Shown one piece after another: positions 1 to 6,025 of a stretch of DNA of 6,110 bases. The position numbers were made by a program, and so were the translations under genes. Position 1 is the stretch's first letter. Every line of letters begins with the position of its first letter. The notes under the pieces were generated by a model. It saw only the letters and a program-made list of their open reading frames with translations, made no database searches and was not told the DNA's origin. Origin of the DNA: Rhodoferax sp. (lineage in GTDB: Bacteria; Pseudomonadota; Gammaproteobacteria; Burkholderiales; Burkholderiaceae_C); assembly GCA_029946045.1 (NCBI GenBank), contig JAQSDS010000100.1:1-6110 (forward strand), written 5' to 3'.

Positions 1-582
1 CTGGATGGCTTTCTCGCGGCTAGGTGCGCGGCCCCACACAACCACCCGCATGCCAAAGGCCTTGCCGTAACCGGCTACCAACTGGCCAATGCGGCCAAAA
101 CCCCAAATGCCCAGGGTTCGCCCCTTGAGCACTGTACCCAAGCCGAAGTTGGAGGGCATGCTGCTGGACTTGAGCCCAGACTGCTGCCAGGCACCGTGTT
201 TGAGGTTGCCGATGTACTGTGGCAGGCGCCGTGTTGCGGCCATGATCAGCGCCCAGGTGAGTTCGGCCGGCGCTACTGGTGAGCCCGTGCCCTCGGCCAC
301 GGCAACGCCGCGTTCGGTGCAGGCGTTGATGTCGATGTGGCTGCCAACGCGACCCGTTTGCGAGATCAATTTAAGTTTGGGCAATTTGTCGATGAGCGCC
401 CGCGAGAGCTGGGTGCGTTCACGGTTGAGCACAATCACGTCGGCGTCTTTGAGTCGTACCGACAGTTGCCCCAAACCCTTGACGGTGTTGGTAAAAACCT
501 TGGCTGGAAAGGACTCAAGCTTGGCCGAGCAGGCCAGTTTGCGCACCACGTCCTGGTAGTCATCAAGTATCACAATATTCAT
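1..582 (-). CDS. D-2-hydroxyacid dehydrogenase family protein, N-terminal 194 residues (partial)
   Basis: The minus strand is open from an ATG at 580-582 to the window edge, and the stop lies outside. The protein begins MNIVILDDYQDVVRKL. It carries the N-terminal substrate-binding half of the NAD-dependent D-isomer-specific 2-hydroxyacid dehydrogenases: SQTGRVGSHIDINACTERG at about 74-92, PVAPAELTWALIMA at about 102-115, and the start of the Rossmann fold with the dinucleotide-binding glycine motif GFGRIG at 161-166. These enzymes are cytoplasmic and interconvert 2-oxoacids and D-2-hydroxyacids with NAD(P)H. The catalytic Arg, Glu and His of the family would fall in the missing C-terminal part, so neither activity nor substrate can be judged (phosphoglycerate, glyoxylate or other 2-oxoacids are all possible). 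Full-length relatives have about 310-340 residues. No strong Shine-Dalgarno precedes the ATG. The start rests on the typical family N-terminus. It lies 122 nt downstream of the small gene at 705-962, so it may have its own promoter. Confidence 0.9.
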   Translation of the reverse strand, partial: MNIVILDDYQDVVRKLACSAKLESFPAKVFTNTVKGLGQLSVRLKDADVIVLNRERTQLSRALIDKLPKLKLISQTGRVGSHIDINACTERGVAVAEGTGSPVAPAELTWALIMAATRRLPQYIGNLKHGAWQQSGLKSSSMPSNFGLGTVLKGRTLGIWGFGRIGQLVAGYGKAFGMRVVVWGRAPSREKAIQ

Positions 583-619
583 GACTCGGATTGTGCCTTG
601 GCGGACGGCACTGTCTTGC

Positions 620-630
620 AAGCTGAGCTT
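620..630. repeat. Short perfect inverted repeat upstream of the dehydrogenase
   Basis: AAGCT-G-AGCTT is an 11-bp perfect palindrome about 38 bp upstream of the dehydrogenase ATG, followed on the plus strand by AAAAA. The one-base centre is too tight for a stable RNA hairpin, so a small protein-binding site is the only role I can suggest. It is short enough to occur by chance. I see no convincing terminator or sigma70 promoter in the rest of 583-704. Confidence 0.2.
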
Positions 631-704
631 AAAAATGCGGACGTTGGCGCTATGGATGTGGCATTTGTTTCACCACGACCGAATCTATTTGGCCATGGTC
701 GACC

Positions 705-962
705 TTAGTGCGGGCGTTCGAAGGCGGCCAGGCGGTCTAGCTCGGCGCAGACGTCGGCCATGCGTCCGGAAATGACCATACGCCCGACTTGTGACGGCTT
801 TTGACCCGCCTCAAACACGCGCAAGACACGCAGCGGTCGCAGTGCGTCGGCGCTTGCAGCGTTGTTGGCCCCGGCATGGGACCGGATGCAAGCGCGCGGA
901 GGGCTTGCCTTGAAAAGCGCCAGGCCGGGCAGCATGGAGGGTGACAGGTACGCAATGTTCAT
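705..962 (-). CDS. Small conserved hypothetical protein downstream of lexA (85 aa)
   Basis: I cannot assign a function. The reading frame runs from ATG at 960-962 to TAA at 705-707. The first 40 or so residues are rich in Ala, Pro and Arg and look low in complexity. The C-terminal part reads LRVLRVFEAGQKPSQVGR followed by MVISGRMADVCAELDRLAA, a compact segment with a likely terminal helix. I recall similar tails in small hypothetical proteins of Comamonadaceae, which is memory and not a search. There is no membrane segment, no signal peptide and only two Cys (at about 25 and 71). The gene is 55 nt downstream of the lexA stop on the same strand with no terminator visible, so it may be read from the lexA promoter. 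The ribosome-binding site is weak (AAGAG about 11 nt upstream). An internal Met10 is an alternative start. The overlapping frame at 737-955 is a shadow. Confidence 0.7.
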   Translation of the reverse strand: MNIAYLSPSMLPGLALFKASPPRACIRSHAGANNAASADALRPLRVLRVFEAGQKPSQVGRMVISGRMADVCAELDRLAAFERPH

Positions 963-1017
963 GGTAGGGTGCTCTTGGGTGGGTTGATGCAGCGTGGGGC
1001 AGCAGGGGCAGGGTGCT

Positions 1018-1695
1018 TTACATCAGCATGGTGTTGCGAATGAGGCCCACCGCCAGGCCTTCAATTTCAAAGGCTTCACCGGGCTCGACCACGATGGTTT
1101 GGTAGTCGGGGTTTTCGGGGTGAAGCTCAATGAGGTTGTTGTGACGCATGAAGCGCTTCACCGTGACTTCGTCGCCGAGCCGGGCCACAACAATCTGGCC
1201 GTTTTTGGCCTCGCGGGTGCTTTGCACTGCGAGCAGGTCGCCGTCCATGATGCCGGCATCGCGCATGGACATGCCACGCACCTTGAGCAGGTAATCTGGC
1301 TTGCGTTGAAACAGGCTGTCTTCAAGGTAATAAGTTTTGTCGATGTGTTCTTGCGCCAGAATGGGCGACCCAGCTGCCACCCGGCCAATGAGGGGCAGTG
1401 CCAACTGGCCCGCAAAGTCAGCGACCGACTGCACCAGCGACTTGCTGCGTGATGCGTTGATGGCTTGCAGGGTGTCGCTTTTGAGGCGAATGCCGCGCGA
1501 GGTGCCGCTGACCAGTTCGATGGCACCTTTGCGGGCCAGTGCCTGAAGATGTTCCTCGGCTGCGTTGGCAGATTTAAAGCCGAGTTCGGTGGCGATTTCT
1601 GCGCGTGTGGGCGGGGAGCCGGTGCTGGCAATGGCGCGCTGGATAAGATCGAGGATCTGTTGCTGGCGATCAGTCAATTTGGGTCTGATTAGCAT
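1018..1695 (-). CDS. lexA: LexA, SOS-response transcriptional repressor and self-cleaving protease
   Basis: LexA is a cytoplasmic dimer that represses DNA-repair genes and cleaves itself when stimulated by RecA-ssDNA filaments. The 225-residue protein has the full family layout. The N-terminal winged helix-turn-helix begins [18 protein letters not shown], with recognition region [20 protein letters not shown] at 30-49. A linker follows, then the Ala108-Gly109 scissile bond in GRVAAGSPI, catalytic Ser143 in [10 protein letters not shown], and catalytic Lys180 in VTVKRF. The long linker (about 70-100) fits betaproteobacterial LexA. The ATG at 1693-1695 is chosen because the family starts with M-LxRPKLT and because AGGAG (1701-1705) lies 5 nt upstream. 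The frame stays open further upstream to 2115, but that extension runs antisense through the asparaginase and is not coding. Two LexA operators upstream indicate autoregulation. Confidence 0.98.
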   Translation of the reverse strand: MLIRPKLTDRQQQILDLIQRAIASTGSPPTRAEIATELGFKSANAAEEHLQALARKGAIELVSGTSRGIRLKSDTLQAINASRSKSLVQSVADFAGQLALPLIGRVAAGSPILAQEHIDKTYYLEDSLFQRKPDYLLKVRGMSMRDAGIMDGDLLAVQSTREAKNGQIVVARLGDEVTVKRFMRHNNLIELHPENPDYQTIVVEPGEAFEIEGLAVGLIRNTMLM

Positions 1696-1700
1696 GGCGG

Positions 1701-1705
1701 CTCCT
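1701..1705 (-). promoter_or_regulatory. Ribosome-binding site of lexA
   Basis: AGGAG on the minus strand, 5 nt before the ATG at 1693-1695. It fixes the lexA start and argues against the longer open frame that extends to 2115. Confidence 0.85.
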
Positions 1706-1725
1706 GAGGTGTCGATGAAACAAAG

Positions 1726-1745
1726 TACTGGTTTCTTATCCAGTA
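1726..1745. promoter_or_regulatory. LexA operator (SOS box) 1
   Basis: TACTG-N10-CAGTA, with perfect 5-bp palindromic arms identical to those of the classical gammaproteobacterial and betaproteobacterial SOS-box consensus. The inner bases are less typical (CTGG...CCAG rather than CTGT...ACAG). It is 31 nt upstream of the lexA ATG. Together with operator 2, its placement in front of lexA supports negative autoregulation. Confidence 0.9.
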
Positions 1746-1764
1746 ACTGTATTTTTAACCAGTT
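1745..1764. promoter_or_regulatory. LexA operator (SOS box) 2
   Basis: AACTG-N10-CAGTT has perfect palindromic arms, and its core CTGT-N8-CCAG differs from CTGT-N8-ACAG at one base. The centre is A+T-rich as expected. It shares base 1745 with operator 1, and the two centres are 19 bp apart, nearly two helical turns. Tandem operators of this kind precede lexA in Escherichia coli too. The operator ends 15 nt before the asparaginase start. Confidence 0.85.
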
Positions 1765-1779
1765 TATGAAAGACCGCAA

Positions 1780-2766
1780 GTGGCTATTGAAAAATACTTG
1801 AAAAAAATTGTGGTGCTCGGCACCGGCGGCACCATTGCCGGAACAGCGGCCCGTGCCGGCGACAACCTGGGTTATAGCGCCGCCCAGGTGGGCGTAGCTG
1901 ACTTGCTGGCAGCTCTGCCGGGCATGGCGGACGTGCTCCAGGGGGATACCTTGGTGGCGGAACAGCTGGCGCAGGTCGACAGCAAGGACATGACTTTTGC
2001 CATCTGGACGGCGCTGGCGCTGCGTGTGCAGCAACACCTGACGCAAGACGATGTGTGTGGCGTGGTGATCACACACGGCACCGACACGCTGGAGGAAACC
2101 GCATTTTTCCTGCACACGGTGCTGCCAGCAGCGCTGCAGTTGCGCAAACCGGTGGTGTTGACCTGCGCCATGCGGCCGGCCTCGGCCCTAAGCCCCGACG
2201 GACCGCAGAATTTGCTCGACGCGGTGGCCTTGGCGCGCACGCCTGGCGCTTGTGGGGTGATGGCGCTGTGCGCCGGTGTGGTCCATGGCGCCCTGGCCGT
2301 GCAAAAGATGCATGTGTACCGCACCGATGCTTTCAGCTCGGGTGATGTCGGGCCCTTGGGTTTTATGGAAGAAGGGTGCTTGCGCCAGGCGAAAGCCTGG
2401 CCACTGGCGGTGGAGCATCAAGCAACTGTGTCACCTGAAAAAATTGCAGGCATCACCACCTGGCCGCGTGTGGAGATTGTGATGAACTACGCGGGTGGCA
2501 GTGCTGCCGTGGTGGATGCGCTGCTGCAGCCCTTGCCAGCTGCGGCACCGTTGCAAGGCCTGGTGGTGGCGGGCACCGGCAATGGCACCCTGCACGTTGA
2601 CTTGATGGACGCGCTGCATCGTGCCGAGCAGATGGGTGTCAAGGTGGTGCGCGCCAGCCGTTGTGGCGAGGGTCGGGTGCTGCCGGTGGCAGGCAGCGCT
2701 TTTGCCGACAGTCAGGGCTTATCGCCAGTCAAGGCACGGGTGGCCCTGATGCTGGAGCTGATGTAG
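1780..2766 (+). CDS. L-asparaginase, cytoplasmic, AnsA/AnsB fold
   Basis: The enzyme hydrolyses L-asparagine to L-aspartate and ammonia. The 328-residue protein keeps every active-site residue of the family, judged by alignment by eye to E. coli AnsB. These are Thr18 in [10 protein letters not shown], Tyr32 in [10 protein letters not shown], Ser68 in DSKDM, Thr101-Asp102 in [11 protein letters not shown], and Lys176 in [24 protein letters not shown] (129-144) and [11 protein letters not shown] further on are the other family motifs. There is no signal peptide, so it should act in the cytosol despite resembling type II enzymes. The start is uncertain. GTG at 1780 has only a weak GAAAGA upstream, and TTG at 1798, giving (M)[10 protein letters not shown], matches the usual family N-terminus without a clear ribosome-binding site. 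The gene is divergent from lexA and convergent with adk. A minor glutaminase side activity is possible, as in many relatives. Confidence 0.93.
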   Translation: MAIEKYLKKIVVLGTGGTIAGTAARAGDNLGYSAAQVGVADLLAALPGMADVLQGDTLVAEQLAQVDSKDMTFAIWTALALRVQQHLTQDDVCGVVITHGTDTLEETAFFLHTVLPAALQLRKPVVLTCAMRPASALSPDGPQNLLDAVALARTPGACGVMALCAGVVHGALAVQKMHVYRTDAFSSGDVGPLGFMEEGCLRQAKAWPLAVEHQATVSPEKIAGITTWPRVEIVMNYAGGSAAVVDALLQPLPAAAPLQGLVVAGTGNGTLHVDLMDALHRAEQMGVKVVRASRCGEGRVLPVAGSAFADSQGLSPVKARVALMLELM

Positions 2767-2768
2767 GA

Positions 2769-2783
2769 GGCCCGCCTCGGGTC
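2769..2783 (+). terminator. Small hairpin just after the asparaginase stop
   Basis: GGCCCG-CCT-CGGGTC can form a 6-bp stem (one G-U pair) with a 3-nt loop, starting 2 nt after the TAG stop. There is no run of T after it, so it is a weak candidate for an intrinsic terminator. The adjoining REP-like hairpin may contribute. Confidence 0.3.
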
Positions 2784-2797
2784 GAAGGCTGTTGGGG
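2783..2797 (+). repeat. Direct repeat, left copy, flanking the REP-like element
   Basis: CGAAGGCTGTTGGGG matches CGACGGCTGTTGGGG at 2848-2862 in 14 of 15 positions. The similarity stops sharply on both sides. The pair encloses the 50-bp GC-rich repeat core. Confidence 0.75.
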
Positions 2798-2847
2798 GCA
2801 ATCGCGGCGAGGGCACCGCTCCCACAGGGGCGCCGCTCCCACAGAAC
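2798..2847. repeat. REP-like intergenic element between convergent genes
   Basis: Read on the minus strand it contains TGTGGGAGCGGTGCCC and then TCGCCGCGAT. This is close to the core of repetitive extragenic palindromes widespread in Pseudomonas (TGTGGGAGCGG... with GCCGCGA-type ends). The palindromic part is GCGGCG-AGGG-CACCGC (2804-2819), an imperfect stem with one C-A mismatch, typical of REP hairpins. Beside it a 17-bp unit is duplicated in tandem (2811-2827 and 2828-2844). The location between two convergent gene ends is also typical. A single copy cannot prove that it is a dispersed family. Confidence 0.6.
2811..2844 (+). repeat. Tandem 17-bp duplication inside the REP-like element
   Basis: GGGCACCGCTCCCACAG (2811-2827) is followed directly by GGGCGCCGCTCCCACAG (2828-2844), with one mismatch. 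The shared CCGCTCCCACAG is the conserved head of the REP-like core, so the second unit looks like a partial duplication of the element. Confidence 0.85.
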
Positions 2848-2862
2848 CGACGGCTGTTGGGG
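2848..2862 (+). repeat. Direct repeat, right copy, flanking the REP-like element
   Basis: CGACGGCTGTTGGGG pairs with the copy at 2783-2797 (14 of 15 identical). It ends 3 nt short of the adk stop codon, so the whole repeat fits exactly between the two genes. Confidence 0.75.
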
Positions 2863-2865
2863 TAT

Positions 2866-3603
<738 letters not shown>

Positions 3604-4347
3604 TCACCCGGCTAACAAGCGCCGCACTCGCTCCAGGTCTTCGGGCGTGTCGACGCCGGGGCCGGGGGCGTGCTGGGCGATGTGGACCGCAATGCGATGG
3701 CCGTGCCATAAGGCGCGCAATTGCTCAAGCGACTCCGTGCACTCCAGCGGTGCCTGCGCCAGCTTGGGGAACAAGCGCAAAAAACTGACCCGGTAAGCGT
3801 AAATGCCGATGTGACGCAGTGGCGCCGGGCTGGGCAGGGCGTCGGGGGTGTCGCGCGGGTAGGCAATGGGCGCACGGCTGAAATACAGCGCCATGTGCTG
3901 CGCGTCGAGCACCACCTTGACCACGTTGGGGTTGTGAAATTCGGCCACGCTGGCCAGCGTGTGGGCCGCTGTGCTCATGGCGGCTTGCGGGCGCCGCATG
4001 AGCAGCTGGGCCACGTCGGTGACGAGTTCGGGGTCCATCAGCGGCTCATCGCCTTGCACATTGACCACAATGCCGTCGTCGGTCAGGCCTAGCAGATCGC
4101 AGGCTTCGGCCAATCGGTCGCTGCCCGACGGGTGGTCGGTGCGGGTGAGCACAGCCTCGATGCCATGGGCCTGGCAGGCGGCCACAATCTCAAAACTGTC
4201 GCCCGCCACCACCACACGTTGCGCCCCCGAGCGCAGCGCCTGTTGCGCCACGCGCACCACCATGGGTACCCCGGCAATATCGGCCAGCGGCTTGTTGGGC
4301 AGACGCGTAGAGGCCAGCCGGGCGGGGATCAGGACGGTGAAGGTCAA
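3604..4347 (-). CDS. kdsB: 3-deoxy-manno-octulosonate cytidylyltransferase (CMP-Kdo synthetase), TTG start
   Basis: KdsB activates Kdo with CTP to give CMP-Kdo, the sugar donor for the inner core of lipopolysaccharide, in the cytosol. The 247-residue protein shows the nucleotidyltransferase signature [15 protein letters not shown] (7-21), VVVAGD (45-50), GSDRLAEA (75-82), [10 protein letters not shown] (95-104) with Mg-binding Asp100, VKVVLDA near 143-149, [12 protein letters not shown] (155-166), HIGIYAYR (179-186), and [11 protein letters not shown] (231-241) with the second metal-ligand candidate Asp233. The start codon must be TTG at 4345-4347. An in-frame TGA lies at 4363-4365, no ATG or GTG lies between, and starting later would cut into the signature. 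The TTG is 2 nt past the stop of the upstream Trm112-family gene and has a ribosome-binding site inside that gene. Confidence 0.97.
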   Translation of the reverse strand: MTFTVLIPARLASTRLPNKPLADIAGVPMVVRVAQQALRSGAQRVVVAGDSFEIVAACQAHGIEAVLTRTDHPSGSDRLAEACDLLGLTDDGIVVNVQGDEPLMDPELVTDVAQLLMRRPQAAMSTAAHTLASVAEFHNPNVVKVVLDAQHMALYFSRAPIAYPRDTPDALPSPAPLRHIGIYAYRVSFLRLFPKLAQAPLECTESLEQLRALWHGHRIAVHIAQHAPGPGVDTPEDLERVRRLLAG

Positions 4348-4349
4348 GG

Positions 4350-4538
4350 TTAACGCCCTTCGTCAATTTCGGCGTCGGTCAACACCCTGGCCTCGTTTTC
4401 CAGCAGCACCGGAATGCCGTCACGCACCGGGTAGGCCAGTCGGGCGCTGCGCGACACGAGTTCTTGTGTGTCGTGCTTGTAGGTGAGTGGCCCCTTGGTA
4501 ACGGGGCAAACCAATAGTTCGAGTAGTCGTGTGTCCAT
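4350..4538 (-). CDS. Trm112/YcaR (UPF0434) family small protein
   Basis: This 62-residue protein begins [18 protein letters not shown] and contains [18 protein letters not shown] (34-51), the hallmark segment of the bacterial Trm112-like family (E. coli YcaR). Eukaryotic and archaeal Trm112 proteins are zinc-binding partners of methyltransferases. The role of the bacterial proteins is not firmly established. Here only Cys11 of the usual CPxC pair survives, with Thr where the second Cys is expected, and no other Cys is present, so a four-Cys zinc site is impossible. I recall the same CPVTKGPL form in related Comamonadaceae, which suggests a lineage trait and not damage. The gene starts 3 nt after the lpxK stop (TGA-CCC-ATG) and ends 2 nt before the kdsB start. 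Placement between lpxK and kdsB is common in Proteobacteria. Confidence 0.93.
   Translation of the reverse strand: MDTRLLELLVCPVTKGPLTYKHDTQELVSRSARLAYPVRDGIPVLLENEARVLTDAEIDEGR
4356..4360 (-). promoter_or_regulatory. Ribosome-binding site of kdsB supporting its TTG start
   Basis: AAGGG on the minus strand, 8 nt before the TTG at 4345-4347. It lies within the last codons of the Trm112-family gene, so kdsB translation probably depends on ribosomes finishing that gene. Confidence 0.75.
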
Positions 4539-4541
4539 GGG

Positions 4542-5582
4542 TCAATGATAGCGCGCCGGATTGAGGGCATTTGTTGGCTGTTGAGCTTGCAGCAGCGGCT
4601 GGAGTTTTTGGTCGAAAGCCGTCCAGAACGCAGGTTCAGGTTCGAAGATGAGCGGCACGGCCAGCGCTGTCGGGTCTTTGGCCCATAACTTGACGGCGTC
4701 TTTTTCTGTGCAAAGCACGGTGTAAGCCCCACGGGCATTGCCGGCCCATTGGCTGAAGTCATGGTGATCGGGCAGCGCCACGGTGTCGGCCAGTGGCAGG
4801 TTCTGGGCGCGCAGCATGGCAAAAAAAGCTTCGGGTTGGGCAATGGCAGCCAATGCCAGCAAGGGTTTGCCTGGCGCCAGGTCGGCCAGCGCCACCTGGC
4901 TGCCGTCGCTGCGCAAGGCATGGTTGGCCAAGCTACGTTGGGCCCTGAAACCAGCAAAGGCGGGCTGTTGGCCGGTGTGCAGCAACAGGTCGAGCGGGCG
5001 CGGCCAGGGCTCGCGCAGGGGGCCGGCGGGCAGCAGAAAGCCGTTGCCCACGCCCCGGTCGTCAAAGACGCCAATTTCCATGTCACGCTGCAAAGCCAGA
5101 TGCTGCAGGCCGTCGTCACACACCAGCAGCTGAATATCCGGGTGCCTTCCCAGCAGGGCGCGGCCAGCGTCGGCGCGCCTAGCTGCCACAAATACCGGTG
5201 CCGAGGTGCGGCGCTGGATCAGCGCTGGCTCGTCGCCGACGTCTTCTGGCGCGCTATCAGGCAGCACTTCGAGGCATGCCTGGCTGCGACGCCCATAGCC
5301 ACGTGAAATGACGCCCACGCGGATGCCGCGTGCCTGCAGGTGTTGCACCACGGCCATCACCACCGGGGTCTTGCCAGCGCCACCCGCCACCACATTGCCC
5401 ACCACCAGCACCGTGACTGGCAGGCGCTCGGAATTCAGCCAGCCGCCTTGGTACAGCGTTCTCCGAAGGCGCACCAGCAAACCATAGAGTGTGGAAAGCG
5501 GCCAGAGCAGCCAGGCCAGCCAGCCCCTTCGCAGCCAGGCGCGGGTCAACAGGCCGGCGGGCACGCGCGTTGCCTCGGCCAT
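4542..5582 (-). CDS. lpxK: Tetraacyldisaccharide 4'-kinase
   Basis: LpxK phosphorylates the 4' position of the tetraacyldisaccharide 1-phosphate with ATP to form lipid IVA, on the cytoplasmic face of the inner membrane. The 346-residue protein has an N-terminal hydrophobic stretch (about 22-38, [16 protein letters not shown]) that serves as membrane anchor. Then come the Walker [13 protein letters not shown] (62-73), SRGYGR (93-98), GDEP (116-119), DDGLQH (156-161, the Walker B-like site including the catalytic Asp-His region), LLPAGPLRE (183-191), LPDHHDF (270-276) and CTEKDAVKL (291-299). All are family landmarks. The ATG at 5580-5582 follows the exbD stop by 3 nt (TGA-ACC-ATG) with no good ribosome-binding site, so translational coupling to exbD is likely. 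There is no msbA next to it in this window, unlike E. coli. Confidence 0.97.
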   Translation of the reverse strand: MAEATRVPAGLLTRAWLRRGWLAWLLWPLSTLYGLLVRLRRTLYQGGWLNSERLPVTVLVVGNVVAGGAGKTPVVMAVVQHLQARGIRVGVISRGYGRRSQACLEVLPDSAPEDVGDEPALIQRRTSAPVFVAARRADAGRALLGRHPDIQLLVCDDGLQHLALQRDMEIGVFDDRGVGNGFLLPAGPLREPWPRPLDLLLHTGQQPAFAGFRAQRSLANHALRSDGSQVALADLAPGKPLLALAAIAQPEAFFAMLRAQNLPLADTVALPDHHDFSQWAGNARGAYTVLCTEKDAVKLWAKDPTALAVPLIFEPEPAFWTAFDQKLQPLLQAQQPTNALNPARYH

Positions 5583-5585
5583 GGT

Positions 5586-6017
5586 TCAGCGCGTGCTACC
5601 CGGGGTGGGGGACACGGTGGCGAAGGTGATCTGGTTCAGCCCGGCGCGGCGTGCGGCTTCCATCACGTTGATGACCGACTGGTGTTTGGCGTTGGCGTCG
5701 GCGTTGATGATCAGCACCGACTCGGGGCCGGCCTTGGCACCCGCCTTCATGGCGCTGGCTAGGTCGGTCACGCTGCGCCCGCTGACTACTTGTTTGTTGA
5801 CGCTGTACTGGCCATCCGCACTGACCGAAACCAGCACTTCCTTGGTGTAATCGCGCTGCGCATCGACATCGGCCACCGGCAGTTTGAGCTGCATCTCGGT
5901 GTACTTGCTGTAGGTGGTGGTCAGCATCAAAAAGATCAGGATGACGAGCAGCACGTCAATGAACGGGATCAGGTTGATCTCGGGCTCTTCCTTGGGGCGC
6001 ACCCGGAAATTCATCAT
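5586..6017 (-). CDS. exbD: ExbD, biopolymer transport protein (TolR/ExbD family)
   Basis: ExbD forms the proton-driven inner-membrane motor with ExbB that energises TonB. The 143-residue protein has a short cytoplasmic N-terminus (MMNFRVRPKEEPEINLIP), one transmembrane helix at about 15-36 with the essential proton-carrying Asp21 in IPFIDVLLVILIFLMLTT, and a periplasmic domain with VSVSADGQYSVNKQ and VLIINADANAKHQSVINVME. The sequence around the helix favours ExbD over TolR, though tonB is not in the window, so a related motor for another TonB-like partner cannot be ruled out. Two adjacent ATGs are possible (6015-6017 and 6012-6014), and AGGA at 6024-6027 serves either, at 6 or 9 nt. The gene begins 8 nt after the exbB stop, and its ribosome-binding site overlaps that stop. 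Confidence 0.94.
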   Translation of the reverse strand: MMNFRVRPKEEPEINLIPFIDVLLVILIFLMLTTTYSKYTEMQLKLPVADVDAQRDYTKEVLVSVSADGQYSVNKQVVSGRSVTDLASAMKAGAKAGPESVLIINADANAKHQSVINVMEAARRAGLNQITFATVSPTPGSTR

Positions 6018-6025
6018 GCGCGTTC

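Larger units (their letters stand above)
1696..1779. promoter_or_regulatory. Divergent lexA / asparaginase promoter region
   Basis: This 84-nt A+T-rich gap must hold the promoters of both divergent genes unless transcription starts inside the coding regions. Neither promoter matches sigma70 consensus well. For lexA (minus) a possible pair is TTGCGG (1774-1779) and TAAAAA (1752-1757), 16 bp apart. For the asparaginase (plus) a possible pair is ACTGGT (1727-1732) and TATTTT (1750-1755), 17 bp apart, which would give a leader of roughly 18 nt. Both proposals overlap the LexA operators. The gap is real, but the exact promoter elements are guesses. Confidence 0.35.

Noticed and set aside
676..704. 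Inverted repeat CGACC...GGTCG after the small gene's stop as a terminator
   Set aside because: The stem is only 5 bp with a 16-nt loop and no T-run follows on the minus strand. GGTCGACC at 697-704 is just a short palindrome.
89..708. Plus-strand open frames at 89-559 and 337-708
   Set aside because: They are antisense to a clear dehydrogenase. Their translations are Arg/Ser/Pro-rich with no recognisable domain, as expected for shadows in GC-rich DNA.
1696..2115. A 140-codon N-terminal extension of lexA in the same open frame
   Set aside because: It runs antisense through the asparaginase gene and across both LexA operators. The family start and a good ribosome-binding site are at 1693-1705.
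2551..2766. Loss of the catalytic lysine in the asparaginase
   Set aside because: A first rough alignment put Arg153 at the lysine position. Counting from the conserved Gly-Val places Lys176 there instead, so the site is intact.
2783..2862. CRISPR-like array or insertion sequence at the direct repeats
   Set aside because: There are only two 15-bp copies around one 50-bp core, with no transposase and no regular spacers. A REP-like element explains it better.
4379..5306. Long open frames overlapping lpxK (4379-5191 minus, 4749-5306 plus)
   Set aside because: lpxK has all its motifs in its own frame. The minus frame is rich in Cys, Trp and Pro and the plus frame in Gln, Gly and Ala, both typical of wrong-frame reading.
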